From JBNGOQ01 sp050589645 (GTDB lineage Bacteria; Bacteroidota; Bacteroidia; Flavobacteriales; Flavobacteriaceae): DNA of 64,000 bases. Each line of letters begins with the position of its first letter. The first letter of the stretch is position 1. Where the stretch lies: the NCBI RefSeq assembly GCF_050589645.1, contig NZ_JBNGOQ010000002.1, positions 434,001-498,000 on the forward strand, read 5' to 3'. Below the pieces are notes generated by a model that worked only from the letters and a program-made list of their open reading frames with translations, ran no database searches and was not told the origin of the DNA. This document shows, piece by piece, positions 43,993 to 52,973 of the stretch. The position numbers and the translations under genes are program-made.

Positions 43993-45102
43993 ATGTTGAA
44001 AAAGTATCCCATCCTAAAATGGACCTTGATTACCCTGGCGAGCCTTATTGTATTGCTCGTTTCTTTTGGCTTCTGGTTTAAAAGTTTAATTCCGCCCCAG
44101 AACAAACAAATAGCAACTTCTCTAGTAGAAAATCTTCCCTATGTAACTGAAAACATTCCGGCCCATCGCGGTAAGATCCTGGCGGTAGTTACCAGCACCG
44201 CTACGATGGGCAGCAGCGGAAAATCTACTGGCTATGAACTTACGGAACTGGCCCGCGCTTATTACGTGTTCCAGGCCAACGGTTTTGAAGTGGATGTGGC
44301 CAGTCCGCTGGGAGGGAAGCCGCCCGTAGTCATCGATGATGAGGACATGGGGGCCTATGATTTCGCTTTTTTGAACGACCCCATCGCGCAGCAAAAAACC
44401 AGTAACACCATTGCTATAAAGGATGTGGTGGAAGAAGACTACGAAGCGGTCTTCTTTGTAGGCGGAAAAGGAGCGATGTTCGATTTTCCTGAAAACAAAA
44501 AAATCCAAGCGCTTATTCGCAATTACTACCAATCCAATAAAGTCATAGGTGCGGTCTGCCATGGCCCGGCGGCCTTGGTCAATGTTACCTTGGATGATGG
44601 CCGTTCCCTTTTGGAAAACAAATCGGTGAGTAGCTTTACAAACGAAGAGGAATTATTGCTTATTCCGGATGCGGCATCCGTATTTCCCTTTCTATTGCAG
44701 GACAAGTTGATTGCCCAAGGAGCCCGTTTTAATCCGGGTGCCATGTATTTGGAAAAAATGAGCCATGACCAGAACTTGGTTACCGGCCAGAACCCCTGGT
44801 CTGTTTGGGCCGTGGCCGAAACTATGGTACGGCAATTGGGCCATACCCCAAAATTCAGGCAGATTACGGGCGAAGAGAATGCCGTTAAAATATTGAACGC
44901 CTACCATGAACAGGGTGCCCAAAAGGCGAGGGAAATGATAAAGGAAATGTCGGCCGATGCCAAGACCCCTTTTGATAGGCTACTGATAGCAAAACATGGC
45001 ATCATAGCCGCCATGCGGGGCAAGATCGGTCAATTTTACGATTTGATCCGTCTGACCTCTTTTGCCAAAAAAATGGAGGACGCCCAAGCAGAATATAGTT
45101 AA
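43993..45102 (+). CDS. Membrane-anchored DJ-1/PfpI-family protein
   Basis: An N-terminal membrane helix (about residues 9-30) is followed by a DJ-1/PfpI class I glutamine-amidotransferase-like domain. The nucleophile elbow is IGAVCHGPAALVNV (Cys in VCHGPA) and an upstream Glu lies in the GSSGKSTGYELTELARAYY region (ELTE). A C-terminal extension of about 100 residues follows. Family members include chaperones, glyoxalases and proteases; the specific reaction is unknown. Its stop overlaps the open frame of the next gene. Confidence 0.85.
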   Translation: MLKKYPILKWTLITLASLIVLLVSFGFWFKSLIPPQNKQIATSLVENLPYVTENIPAHRGKILAVVTSTATMGSSGKSTGYELTELARAYYVFQANGFEVDVASPLGGKPPVVIDDEDMGAYDFAFLNDPIAQQKTSNTIAIKDVVEEDYEAVFFVGGKGAMFDFPENKKIQALIRNYYQSNKVIGAVCHGPAALVNVTLDDGRSLLENKSVSSFTNEEELLLIPDAASVFPFLLQDKLIAQGARFNPGAMYLEKMSHDQNLVTGQNPWSVWAVAETMVRQLGHTPKFRQITGEENAVKILNAYHEQGAQKAREMIKEMSADAKTPFDRLLIAKHGIIAAMRGKIGQFYDLIRLTSFAKKMEDAQAEYS

Positions 45103-45121
45103 ATTTGGGAAAAATAACCAC

Positions 45122-46177
45122 TTGGGCTTTTTAGAGATACTTCTTGTTGTCATTAGCAGTGCCGGACTCTTACATGGGGTGTTTTTTGCCAGTTACCTTG
45201 GTTTCTTTACTAAGAAACGCAGTTTGCCCAACCTGCTCCTGGGGCTGATATTGATTTTCATGGCCTTCAGGATCGGCAAGTCGGTCATGTTGTATTTCGG
45301 CGATGACCTGGAGCCCCTGTTCATATTTGCCGGCCTGTCATTTTTGCTGATCATTGGGCCCTTGTTGCGATGGTACATTTTGGGCATGACCAGGGCCAGG
45401 TTTGCATTGCCAAAACGTTATTTGCTGGAATTGGCACCCTTTGTTTTGATGTTTGCCATGAGCTTCTTTCTGAACAAGGATTGGTTTAATGAAAATAACA
45501 AAGAAGCCATTGTCCTGTTTGCCAGCAGTATTATTTTCATCTATCTGCATTTGGCCTTTTATATTTTTATGGCCGCCAGGGGCGTGCGGAAAGTACGGAA
45601 AACCCATCCCAAGGCGCAGCGAACAAAATCCCAGGCCGCCATCTTGAAATGGCTGCGGCTACTGCTGGTGGGTTTTGTTGTGATCTGGTTTTCCTACGTG
45701 TTGAATATTATCGAGGACACGGTTCCTTATATCATTGGCCCTATAGTTTATTCCGTGGTCATCTATTATTTGAGCTATAGGGCATTTAAATTAAAGTCTA
45801 CCCAAATGGACGGCGATGCTTTTGGTAAAGGTGATAAGGCCGCCTTGTTTGAGCAGATCACCAAAATCATGATGGAAAAAAAGATCTATCTGGAGCCTGA
45901 TGTTTCTTTGGCCAGTTTAAGCAAGCTGGTTGAAAAAAGCGCGCAAAAGACTTCGGAAGCCATCAACCAATATGCTAAACAGAACTTTAATGATTTTATA
46001 AATTATTACCGCATTCAGGATGCAAAGCGGATGTTGTTGGACGGGCATGCCAAAAAATATACCATTGCTGCCATCGCCTTTGATAATGGTTTTAGTAGCC
46101 TGTCCTCCTTTAATACCGCCTTTAAAAAGTTTGAGGGCACAACGCCCTCTGCCTATCGATCGGGCAAACGGACATAG
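45122..46177 (+). CDS. Membrane AraC-type transcriptional regulator
   Basis: About seven hydrophobic helices (residues about 3-20, 33-52, 58-75, 100-115, 122-140, 178-195, 200-220) precede an AraC HTH domain in the last 100 residues (VSLASLSKLVEKSAQKTSEA, then IAAIAFDNGFSSLSSFNTAF). It is the membrane-AraC type frequent in Bacteroidota. The frame is open to TTG 45062, overlapping the DJ-1/PfpI gene. TTG 45122 (MGFLEILLVV) is the better start because the first helix starts there. No ATG fits, so the start is tentative. Translational coupling to the DJ-1/PfpI gene is likely. Confidence 0.8.
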   Translation: MGFLEILLVVISSAGLLHGVFFASYLGFFTKKRSLPNLLLGLILIFMAFRIGKSVMLYFGDDLEPLFIFAGLSFLLIIGPLLRWYILGMTRARFALPKRYLLELAPFVLMFAMSFFLNKDWFNENNKEAIVLFASSIIFIYLHLAFYIFMAARGVRKVRKTHPKAQRTKSQAAILKWLRLLLVGFVVIWFSYVLNIIEDTVPYIIGPIVYSVVIYYLSYRAFKLKSTQMDGDAFGKGDKAALFEQITKIMMEKKIYLEPDVSLASLSKLVEKSAQKTSEAINQYAKQNFNDFINYYRIQDAKRMLLDGHAKKYTIAAIAFDNGFSSLSSFNTAFKKFEGTTPSAYRSGKRT

Positions 46178-46369
46178 CTCATGTACCTTTTAGGAACTTA
46201 CAATTCATGACCGTTTTTAAACCGTGATTTTACGTATATCGGAAATAAATTCCCGCAATCCATTATCTTTAGCCTGAGGCTGATAATTTCGTATTATGCT
46301 TTTGAACTTGCACAAGTTCAAAAAACAATCTGTGCAGAAGCATACCTAGGAATTAAAAGATCTTATTGG

Positions 46370-47248
46370 ATGATGATAAAACAACTAGTTGCCTGTATTG
46401 CTACCGCCACTGGACTGATACTCCTTTCATACCTCATTTTTTACGGGAATATTTCCCTTCAATTGGATTTTGATAATAACACAAGGGCTACCTCAGGTTC
46501 CAAGTTTAATACGCTGGTCTGGGCCGATGAATTTGATGGAACGGGCGCAATTGATCATGAAAAATGGTTCCATCAAACGCAGCTTCCCCCTGGAGGTAGT
46601 TGGTGGGGCGGTCTTGTTCAGCACTATACGGATCGAGAGGAAAATACCTATGTAAAGGATGGACATTTGAACCTGGTTGCCAAAAAAGAGACCTATGATG
46701 ATCAGGGGAAGATCAAACAGTACACCTCCGCCAGATTAAATTCAAAATTTACGTTTACTTACGGCAGGGTAGAGGTCAGGGCAAAACTACCGGAGGGCGT
46801 TGGCACCTGGCCCGCTATTTGGATGTTGAACAAAAACATAAATGAGGATGGCGCTTACTGGGATAACCAAGGCTTTGGTACGGTGAATTGGCCCCATTGC
46901 GGGGAGATAGACATCCTGGAGCATTGGGGAAAGAACCAGGATTATGTGTCGAGCGCCGTTCATAACGGATCCAGTTATGGGTACAAGGTCAAAAACCTTG
47001 GCGGCCAAACGATACAAAGTGCTTCGAATGCATTTCACCTATACAGCCTTGAATGGACCGAGGATAAAATGGTGTTCAGTATCGATGGTGTTGCTCATTT
47101 TCAATATCACCCAGCGGTCAAAAATGCCGATACCTGGCCCTATGATTCACCTTACTATTTGCTATTTAATATCGCCATAGAACCGGATATTGATCCAAAG
47201 TTTGCGGAAAGTGCCATGGTGGTCGATTATATAAGGGTATTCCAATAG
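46370..47248 (+). CDS. Family GH16 glycoside hydrolase (laminarinase / beta-glucanase type)
   Basis: The catalytic motif GEIDILEHWG (nucleophile E179, D181, acid/base E184; E-x-D-x-x-E) and the flanking VGTWPAIWMLN and YSLEWTEDKMVFSIDG are typical of GH16 beta-1,3- or mixed-linkage glucanases. An N-terminal helix (IATATGLILLSYLIFYG) anchors or exports it. Length 292 fits a single GH16 domain. It would degrade storage or cell-wall glucans such as laminarin. No SusC/SusD pair is adjacent, so it is not in a visible polysaccharide utilisation locus. Confidence 0.9.
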   Translation: MMIKQLVACIATATGLILLSYLIFYGNISLQLDFDNNTRATSGSKFNTLVWADEFDGTGAIDHEKWFHQTQLPPGGSWWGGLVQHYTDREENTYVKDGHLNLVAKKETYDDQGKIKQYTSARLNSKFTFTYGRVEVRAKLPEGVGTWPAIWMLNKNINEDGAYWDNQGFGTVNWPHCGEIDILEHWGKNQDYVSSAVHNGSSYGYKVKNLGGQTIQSASNAFHLYSLEWTEDKMVFSIDGVAHFQYHPAVKNADTWPYDSPYYLLFNIAIEPDIDPKFAESAMVVDYIRVFQ

Positions 47249-47293
47249 CCGCACTAAAAGCGCTTCATTTTTCTTAAATCCCGGAATGGATTC

Positions 47294-47680
47294 CTAAACC
47301 AGGGTATTCACTAAACCAAAAACATTTGCTGCCCCCAAGATCACTTCAAACCAGATACCCTGGATGAGTTGTTTGTTCGGTTTCCCGTCAGCGGCCATAC
47401 TGATAACCCGGCCCAGGGCAAACCCAAGAAAAAGCAGGGAGGCCACTACGAAGGACGTAAAGGTCAAGCCTGGAACAATGATTCCCAAGGCAATGATGAT
47501 TCCTCCACATAGCATAACAGCGCTTACCCCTCGCATTTCGTTCAACAGGTCCACATCCTTTGCCAGGGTAATCCCGGAATTCTTTAGATAGGCTTTTACG
47601 GGATTGCCCAAGCGTGTTGCGCCTACAACGAGCAATAAAAGGGCGGATAGGGACAGGATAACGACTTTAATAATTTCCAT
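47294..47680 (-). CDS. DUF4345-like small membrane protein
   Basis: The 128-residue protein has four hydrophobic helices and the conserved-looking block NEMRGVSAVMLCGGIIIALG followed by FTSFVVASLLFLGFALGRVI, resembling DUF4345 and other DUF4395-like small proteins. No catalytic motif is seen. A -7 element TACATTTG (47718-47711, minus) lies 30 bp upstream. It converges on the GH16 gene. Function unknown. Confidence 0.7.
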   Translation of the reverse strand: MEIIKVVILSLSALLLLVVGATRLGNPVKAYLKNSGITLAKDVDLLNEMRGVSAVMLCGGIIIALGIIVPGLTFTSFVVASLLFLGFALGRVISMAADGKPNKQLIQGIWFEVILGAANVFGLVNTLV

Positions 47681-47710
47681 TTTGATCGGTTTTTAAGGTT
47701 GTTTACCCTG

Positions 47711-47718
47711 CAAATGTA
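47711..47718 (-). promoter_or_regulatory. Possible -7 element of the DUF4345-like gene
   Basis: TACATTTG on the minus strand matches TAnnTTTG, 30 bp upstream of the start codon. No -33 TTG is evident. Confidence 0.35.
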
Positions 47719-47816
47719 TAGGGTGGTAGTGACAGTGGTGTGTCAGGAGTGTTTTTGGTTAAAGGCGAAAGCGCCCATAGTTCGACTTTTAAGGTCCTTG
47801 GTCGATTGAAATGCAT

Positions 47817-47857
47817 TGCTCCATTAGCCGACCAATGGCGGCTTATCCGAAATAAAG
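47817..47857 (-). repeat. Duplicated 3' tail of the molybdenum hydroxylase gene
   Basis: The 41 bases are the same as 48604-48644 except for one position. On the minus strand they encode FISDKPPLVG and a stop, the last residues of the molybdenum hydroxylase large subunit at 48611. The repeat lies downstream of the lipoprotein gene, so that gene lies between two direct copies. Confidence 0.75.
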
Positions 47858-47946
47858 AGGTTGAATAATGTCCCTCGAACAATTTATAAAAGTTCACATC
47901 CGCAGAAAATACCAGAGGAATTTAGGATACTACAAAGGTAGTCTTG

Positions 47947-48447
47947 CTATTCTACGCGCTTATAGCTCATTTGGGTCTGTACGGGCGCATCTGCAGGGTA
48001 GGATATGTAGTGTAGGGTCAGGACGTTTTCCGCAATCTCGAAGCGATTTTCATAGACTTGCCCGTTTAAGGCTTTCGTCTGTGGTGTCGGATTGAACCCA
48101 TTTTCCCAAGAGGTTGTTTCGATATCCCTAAAAAAGATACGATCTCCTTTTACCTCAAAAGTGCCGATTCGCTCTGACGATCCAATAATTTCATTCGGAT
48201 TCTCGTCTTCAAAACCATAGAAGTCAAGGGTGTAGGAATAGGTGGCATCCTTCCCAAACCTGAAAGTGCTCTCCATAACAAAGTACCTAAAATCGGCCGC
48301 TGAACGGCCACTGGGAATAGATTCGGCCCGTTGCCATGTACCGATCAGTGCATTATCCAAACCAGGCCCGAATACTGAATCCGACTTTTTGCAGGAAAGG
48401 AAAAGGCCTATCAATAACACCATGCCAAAAATACGTTTTGAGCTCAT
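47947..48447 (-). CDS. Hypothetical lipoprotein (166 aa), flanked by direct repeats
   Basis: A signal peptide with lipobox (MSSKRIFGMVLLIGLFLSC) is followed by a beta-rich domain of about 145 residues (GTWQRAESIPSGRSAADFRY, then FRFGKDATYSYTLDFYGFED). The structure suggests a lipocalin-like or META/DUF fold, with the GTW motif near the N terminus as in many lipocalin-like Bacteroidota lipoproteins. It lies between two 41-bp copies of the hydroxylase 3' end, which suggests insertion as a unit. Confidence 0.65.
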   Translation of the reverse strand: MSSKRIFGMVLLIGLFLSCKKSDSVFGPGLDNALIGTWQRAESIPSGRSAADFRYFVMESTFRFGKDATYSYTLDFYGFEDENPNEIIGSSERIGTFEVKGDRIFFRDIETTSWENGFNPTPQTKALNGQVYENRFEIAENVLTLHYISYPADAPVQTQMSYKRVE

Positions 48448-48603
48448 TCCGCGCTTTATTTCAAGATACGGAGGAATAGGAAAGGTTGCTTAGGATAAGT
48501 GGCCAAGACTTAAAAACCTTTCCAGCATTTGCCAGTGGTCCATGCCCAAAGATCTCTTTGGCCTCTTCCTAAAATAAAGCGTTTATCCTGGAACAATTTG
48601 CAC

Positions 48604-48644
48604 TGCTCCATTAGCCGACCAATGGCGGCTTGTCCGAAATAAAG
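48604..48644 (-). repeat. Direct-repeat copy within the hydroxylase 3' end
   Basis: This is the genuine gene-internal copy of the repeat at 47817. It spans the last codons (FISDKPPLVG), the TAA and a few bases beyond. Conservation continues past the stop codon (TAATGGAGCA), so the match is at DNA level, not a protein constraint. Confidence 0.75.
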
Positions 48645-50881
48645 GGCTGGTGGTAATGCCGCCTTCCCGTAGCACGGTACAGCGCATTGGCCAAGGCTCC
48701 CATGATAGGAGGGAAGGGGGGTTCGCCCATGCCGGTCGGGTCAATGCCGTTATCCACAAAATGCGTTTCAATTTCTTTGGGTGCCTCTTTATGCCGAATT
48801 AATCGGTAGCGGTCAAAATTGTGCTGTTCGGGCGCTCCATCCTTAAACGTAAGGGCACTGTACATGGCATGGCCAATACCGTCTATAATTCCGCCTTCGG
48901 CCATATTGGTGGCCGCATCAGGGTTCACCACAATGCCGCAATCAATGGCCGACGTTACTTTTTGTACGGTGGGTTTGCCATTCTCCATCACCATGTCCAA
49001 CACCTGGGCCACGTAACTATTATGGCAGAAATAGGCCGATACGCCTCTATGCACTCCGGCGTCATTTTGTCCCCAATTGGTCTTTTCGCGCACCAATTCC
49101 AAAACCCCGGCATATCTAGCGGCTTCGTAATCATTCGTTTCCGGGTCCCCAACCGGATTTTCCTCCGCACGCTTCAACAATTCCAAACGGAAGTCAATGG
49201 GGTCTTTGCCCATCTCCTCGGCCACTTCGTCCAAAAACGATTGTTCGGCCCCTGCAATAAAATTGGAGCGTGGTGCACGAAAAGCGCCTGTGGTAATGTT
49301 GGAGTCGATCGTATACCCTTCCGCCAAATAATGGTCGATTGCCCCGGCGGGAAAACGGTTGGCAAAGAGCGGGCTCTCTGGCACGCCCCCGGCCTTGACA
49401 TGAAAGGCTACCAAATTGTTGTCTTCATCCAGGGCAGCGCGGTAAGTGGCATAGTAAGCAGGACGGTACATTCCCTGCGACATGTCGTCCTCACGGCTGT
49501 ACACCAATTTTACGGGAGCTTTCATTTGCTGCGATATCACGGCCGCCTCTACCATGAAATGCCCGTACAGCCTGCGACCAAAGCCACCGCCTTGACGGGT
49601 CATCTGAATATCGACCTTTTCCAGGGGCAGTCCCAATCGTTCCGCTATGGCTGGCTCCATCCACTCCGGGGTTTGGGTCGGGCCCAATAATTCGGCATGG
49701 TCTTCGGTAACGTTGGCGAAGAAATTCATGGGTTCCATGGTATTATGTGCCAGGAACGGGCAACTATAACTGCGTTCAATGACCTTGGCCGCGTTTGCAA
49801 ATGCGGCCTCCGGATTACCGTCCCTACGCGCTACCTTTCCTTTTCGGGCGCTCAGTTCCTTTAATTTGGCGTTATGGGTATCGGAATTCTCCATGCCCGA
49901 AGGATGGCTCACCTTCATTTCATTGCCGAACAAGCTCATGCCGACCACAGTGTCGGGCGACGCTTCCCATTCGATCTTTACTGCTTTTTTGGCCTGCATC
50001 ACTTGCCAGGTCGTTTCGCCGACCACGGCAACCAGTTCGTTGAAGGCGGTATGGTGGAACGCCATTTTTTTAAAGTCGTCATCATATAACTTCACGGAAA
50101 ACACATCACGAATACCGGGCATTTGTTTGGCCTCTTCCGCATCAAAGGATTTTAGTTTCATGCCAAAAGCCGGGGGGTGGGCCAAGCTTGCAATCAACAT
50201 TCCTTCCCGCTGCACATCAATACCGAACAAAGGTTGACCGGTAACTATTTTTTTCCCATCCACGTTTTTGCGGGAGGTACCGATGATGGAGAATTCGGAC
50301 CGATCCTTTAACTCGACTTCTTCGGGCACTTCAATTTGTGATGCCGCCGATGCCATTTCCCCATAGCCCACAGAATTGCCACTTGCCTCATGCGAAAGCA
50401 CACCTGCCACCGCCTTAATTTCGCCAACGGGCACCTGCCAAGCGTTTGCAGCCGCTTGCTTTAGCATTTGGCGAGCGGTGGCTCCAGCCATGCGAAGGTT
50501 TTGCCAAGAATTCATGATCGATCTACTGCCCCCGGCCACTTGCCAGCTGTAAAGGTTGGTGTTGAGCGGGGCCTGTTCCACGAGCACATCCTTCCAATCA
50601 ATTTCCAGTTCGTCTGCCAGGATCATGGGCATTGAAGTCCGCACGTTCTGCCCAATTTCGGGATTGGGCGACATGATCGTAACGATACCGTTATCCCCAA
50701 TTTTCAGGTACCCATTGATTTCAAACCATTCTTTGGGCATCTCGATCTCAACGGCCAAGGCCTCGGCGACCTTTGGTTTGCAGGCGTTTAAAAAGCTGAA
50801 ACCGAGTACGAGTCCGCCCCCGGCCAAGCTGGTATTTTTGATGAAGGCCCTTCTTCCTATCTGTGTTTTTACAAGTGTCAT
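48611..50881 (-). CDS. Molybdenum hydroxylase large (molybdopterin-binding) subunit, IorB-like
   Basis: A Tat signal (IGRRAFIKNTSLAGGGLVLG, ending in a LNAC lipobox) predicts folded export and possible lipidation. The rest has the xanthine-dehydrogenase family layout: Ald_Xan_dh_C (EFSIIGTSRKNVDGKKIVTG) and molybdopterin-binding parts (QMTRQGGGFGRRLYGHFMVE, NITTGAFRAPRSNFIAGAEQ, QVLDMVMENGKPTVQKVTSA). With the 2Fe-2S subunit it would oxidise an N-heterocycle or aldehyde in the periplasm, donating electrons to an unknown acceptor. No cytochrome or cofactor-insertion gene is visible in the window. Confidence 0.9.
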   Translation of the reverse strand: MTLVKTQIGRRAFIKNTSLAGGGLVLGFSFLNACKPKVAEALAVEIEMPKEWFEINGYLKIGDNGIVTIMSPNPEIGQNVRTSMPMILADELEIDWKDVLVEQAPLNTNLYSWQVAGGSRSIMNSWQNLRMAGATARQMLKQAAANAWQVPVGEIKAVAGVLSHEASGNSVGYGEMASAASQIEVPEEVELKDRSEFSIIGTSRKNVDGKKIVTGQPLFGIDVQREGMLIASLAHPPAFGMKLKSFDAEEAKQMPGIRDVFSVKLYDDDFKKMAFHHTAFNELVAVVGETTWQVMQAKKAVKIEWEASPDTVVGMSLFGNEMKVSHPSGMENSDTHNAKLKELSARKGKVARRDGNPEAAFANAAKVIERSYSCPFLAHNTMEPMNFFANVTEDHAELLGPTQTPEWMEPAIAERLGLPLEKVDIQMTRQGGGFGRRLYGHFMVEAAVISQQMKAPVKLVYSREDDMSQGMYRPAYYATYRAALDEDNNLVAFHVKAGGVPESPLFANRFPAGAIDHYLAEGYTIDSNITTGAFRAPRSNFIAGAEQSFLDEVAEEMGKDPIDFRLELLKRAEENPVGDPETNDYEAARYAGVLELVREKTNWGQNDAGVHRGVSAYFCHNSYVAQVLDMVMENGKPTVQKVTSAIDCGIVVNPDAATNMAEGGIIDGIGHAMYSALTFKDGAPEQHNFDRYRLIRHKEAPKEIETHFVDNGIDPTGMGEPPFPPIMGALANALYRATGRRHYHQPFISDKPPLVG

Positions 50882-50902
50882 TTTCGTTGTTTTAGGGTTG
50901 GA

Positions 50903-51364
50903 TCAGGATTCGCCATTAGCGGCCAATTTCACCGCTTTTTTGATACGGGTATAGGTGCCGCAGCGGCAGATGTTACCATTCATGGCGGTGTCGATCTCGG
51001 CATCTGTGGGTTTCGGATTCTGTTTCAACAAAGCGGAGGCGGTCATGATCTGGCCTGCCTGGCAGTAGCCACATTGGTATACATCTGTTTCAAGCCATGC
51101 CTTTTGTACTGGATGGTCGCCATGTTCTGACAATCCTTCGATGGTCGTAATTTCTTGCTCGCCCACGGCCGATACCGGCAATTGGCAGGAGCGTACGGCA
51201 TTGTCCCCTACATGGACCGTGCAGGCGCCACATTGGGCAATACCGCAGCCGTATTTTGTGCCGACCAATTTCATATGGTCGCGAAGCACCCAAAGCATGG
51301 GTGTTGTTGGGTCTACGTCCACCTGGTGGGACTCCCCGTTGATGTTTAGATTAAAAGTTGCCAT
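50903..51364 (-). CDS. (2Fe-2S) subunit of the molybdenum hydroxylase, IorA-like
   Basis: The 153-residue protein has both iron-sulfur sites: the plant-type YGCGIAQCGACTVHV with a later Cys (RSCQLP), and the C-terminal four-helix site CGYCQAGQIM with NGNICRCGTYTRI. It has no signal peptide and is probably co-exported with the Tat-bearing large subunit, 21 bp downstream. The gene follows an NTF2-like gene in the same direction. Length and cysteines are complete. Confidence 0.92.
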   Translation of the reverse strand: MATFNLNINGESHQVDVDPTTPMLWVLRDHMKLVGTKYGCGIAQCGACTVHVGDNAVRSCQLPVSAVGEQEITTIEGLSEHGDHPVQKAWLETDVYQCGYCQAGQIMTASALLKQNPKPTDAEIDTAMNGNICRCGTYTRIKKAVKLAANGES

Positions 51365-51437
51365 AGGTGTAAAGATTTCCTTGAATTTAAGAATTTATTC
51401 GGACACGGTGGCCCTGCCGGTGCTTTATTTTAAGTGG

Positions 51438-51890
51438 TCAATGCTCAATTTCATGGGTATCCCGCACACTGCTAAAGGTCAGGTCCAGCAGTTTCCAGGC
51501 ATCGCCTTCCTTTTGATAAAATTCGGTCACCGTAAACTCGTTGGACACGTCATTGCCGCGCACATGCGCCATTAGGGTAATACGGTTCCAGAGTATGGCC
51601 GTGTCGTCCCCAAAAACTTCAACGGCCACATCGTGCACATCGGCCTTCTTGTACCAAATGCTCCCGGTTTCTATGATCTCGAGTTCCCTGTCCTTTTTCC
51701 AGGAGCCGCTCATATGTACAAATTTGGACTTGTCGTGAAAAAGGGTGGCCAATTCGGCCACATTCTTGTCGGCCATCCATTGCCATTTTAGTTTGGACAG
51801 TTCCTTGATTTCCTGTTCCACGGTGTCCGTTTGGGCGAAGGTCTGTGCGCCGGTAAGCAGTAAAAGAATTCCTATGATCAATGTTCTCAT
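51438..51890 (-). CDS. Secreted NTF2-like (DUF4440/SnoaL-type) protein
   Basis: From ATG 51890 a signal peptide (MRTLIIGILLLLTGAQTFAQ) leads to an NTF2-like cone-shaped domain: TVEQEIKELSKLKWQWMADK with LATLFHDKSKFVHMSGSWKK and LLDLTFSSVRD. Members are often enzymes or binding proteins for small molecules. It lies 73 bp upstream of the 2Fe-2S subunit gene on the same strand and may be part of the molybdenum hydroxylase operon. An upstream in-frame start at 51956 is rejected since it would precede the signal peptide with polar residues. Confidence 0.8.
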   Translation of the reverse strand: MRTLIIGILLLLTGAQTFAQTDTVEQEIKELSKLKWQWMADKNVAELATLFHDKSKFVHMSGSWKKDRELEIIETGSIWYKKADVHDVAVEVFGDDTAILWNRITLMAHVRGNDVSNEFTVTEFYQKEGDAWKLLDLTFSSVRDTHEIEH

Positions 51891-52112
51891 CTGATGGTGT
51901 TTTGAATGGGTTATAGATAGATAGCACCTTGTAACGTACAGTGCATGTTGTTCCAAAAATACAACATAATGAAAACAAACTACATACCCGTTTTACTGTT
52001 TTGCATACCCAAGACCGGATATCTTTCCGGTGATCATCTATAAGGTCGCCAATAAAGAACGGGTAGAAGGTGTCATTGACCCGAAGGGCTGGAACGAGGT
52101 TGGCCACGGCTT

Positions 52113-52478
52113 TTATTTCTTACGTAAGATCCGTTCCATTTTTCGGCCTTTTGCCAATTCGTCCACCAGTTTGTCCAAAAACCGTACCTGTTGAGTCAAG
52201 GGGTTATCGATTTCCTCGATGCGATAACCGCAGATTACCCCTTTGATCAGGTGGGCGTTGGGATGCAATGTTGCGTTTTCAAAGAAAGTTTTAAAGGTGG
52301 CTTTTTCAGCAATGAATTCCTGGACCCGCACTTCGTCATAACCGGTCAGCCACCGTATCACTTGGAGCAGTTCCTCGGTTGTCCTTCCCTTCTTCTCCAC
52401 CTTGGTCACATAATGGGGATAAACGGAGGAAAAGGTCATTTTTGCCATACGTTCATTGTGTTCCGGTGTAACTTTCAT
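52113..52478 (-). CDS. DUF2200-family protein
   Basis: The 121-residue protein matches the DUF2200 pattern throughout: MAKMTFSSVYPHYVTKVEKK, EVIRW-like helix with LTGYD (VIRWLTGYDEVRVQ), FFENATLHPNAHLIKGVICG and the C-terminal LVDELAKGRKMERILRKK. Small cytoplasmic protein of no known function. An internal ATG (MAKMTF, residue 11) is where many homologues start, so the N-terminal 10 residues may be artefactual. Lone gene. Confidence 0.88.
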   Translation of the reverse strand: MKVTPEHNERMAKMTFSSVYPHYVTKVEKKGRTTEELLQVIRWLTGYDEVRVQEFIAEKATFKTFFENATLHPNAHLIKGVICGYRIEEIDNPLTQQVRFLDKLVDELAKGRKMERILRKK

Positions 52479-52973
52479 TTTGAGAATGGTTTTCTATTGG
52501 TTGTTTTCATTTTTTTCCACAGCATCAACTACGCCTTTTCGGGGCGGTATAGGATCATATATCCCTTCAGCTACACTAAAGGTAAATATTTACCCTAATT
52601 ATCTCAAATGCGCGGTATAGGGCCGAAGCTTCGGCCTAGGTGTGTGGAATGGTACAAAAACCCTAGAATTATTAAGGTTTTTCTGTAACCGATTCTTTCT
52701 TATAAGCGATATATTTAAGCAGCGGGATAGTCCTGCTATAGTTCCCCCTTTTTTTACCCAATAATATAGTACGAAAGTTTGACCACATGTGTTTATCAAA
52801 ACATATGGGGGCAGGTCTTTGCTATTTTTTGCAGCTAACATACCGTATGTCAGATGAACAGAAGGTGAAATCTTTTGGGTCTAGGTTAATATTATAACGA
52901 ATACAGAACGCCATATGAAATGTTTTAAAATGTGTTTTTGTCCAATCCTTGAACCACAATTAATTAGATAGAA
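52479..52973. other. Gap before the defence-like island
   Basis: No gene is convincing; the minus-strand frame at 52599-52841 looks like chance. GGCCGAAGCTTCGGCC (52621-52636, a 16-base perfect palindrome) is followed by AGGTGTGTGGAATGG (52637-52651). The last sequence recurs with small changes at about 55500 (GGTGTGTGGAATGG) and 57070 (GTGTGTGTAATGG). These may be remains of a dispersed element flanking each module of the island. The HNH-gene promoter is not identified. Confidence 0.45.

Noticed and set aside
48821..49690. Plus-strand 289-codon frame opposite the molybdenum hydroxylase
   Set aside because: It is the antisense shadow of a well-supported gene with full-length domains on the minus strand.
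51968..52110. Short plus-strand frames starting MKTNYIPVLLF and reading FPVIIYKVANKERVEGVI
   Set aside because: The first stops after about 20 codons and the second has no start. It may be a remnant, but nothing supports a family or function.
52599..52841. Minus-strand 80-codon frame before the defence island
   Set aside because: No protein-like pattern, and it includes the palindromic and repeated motifs of the gap.
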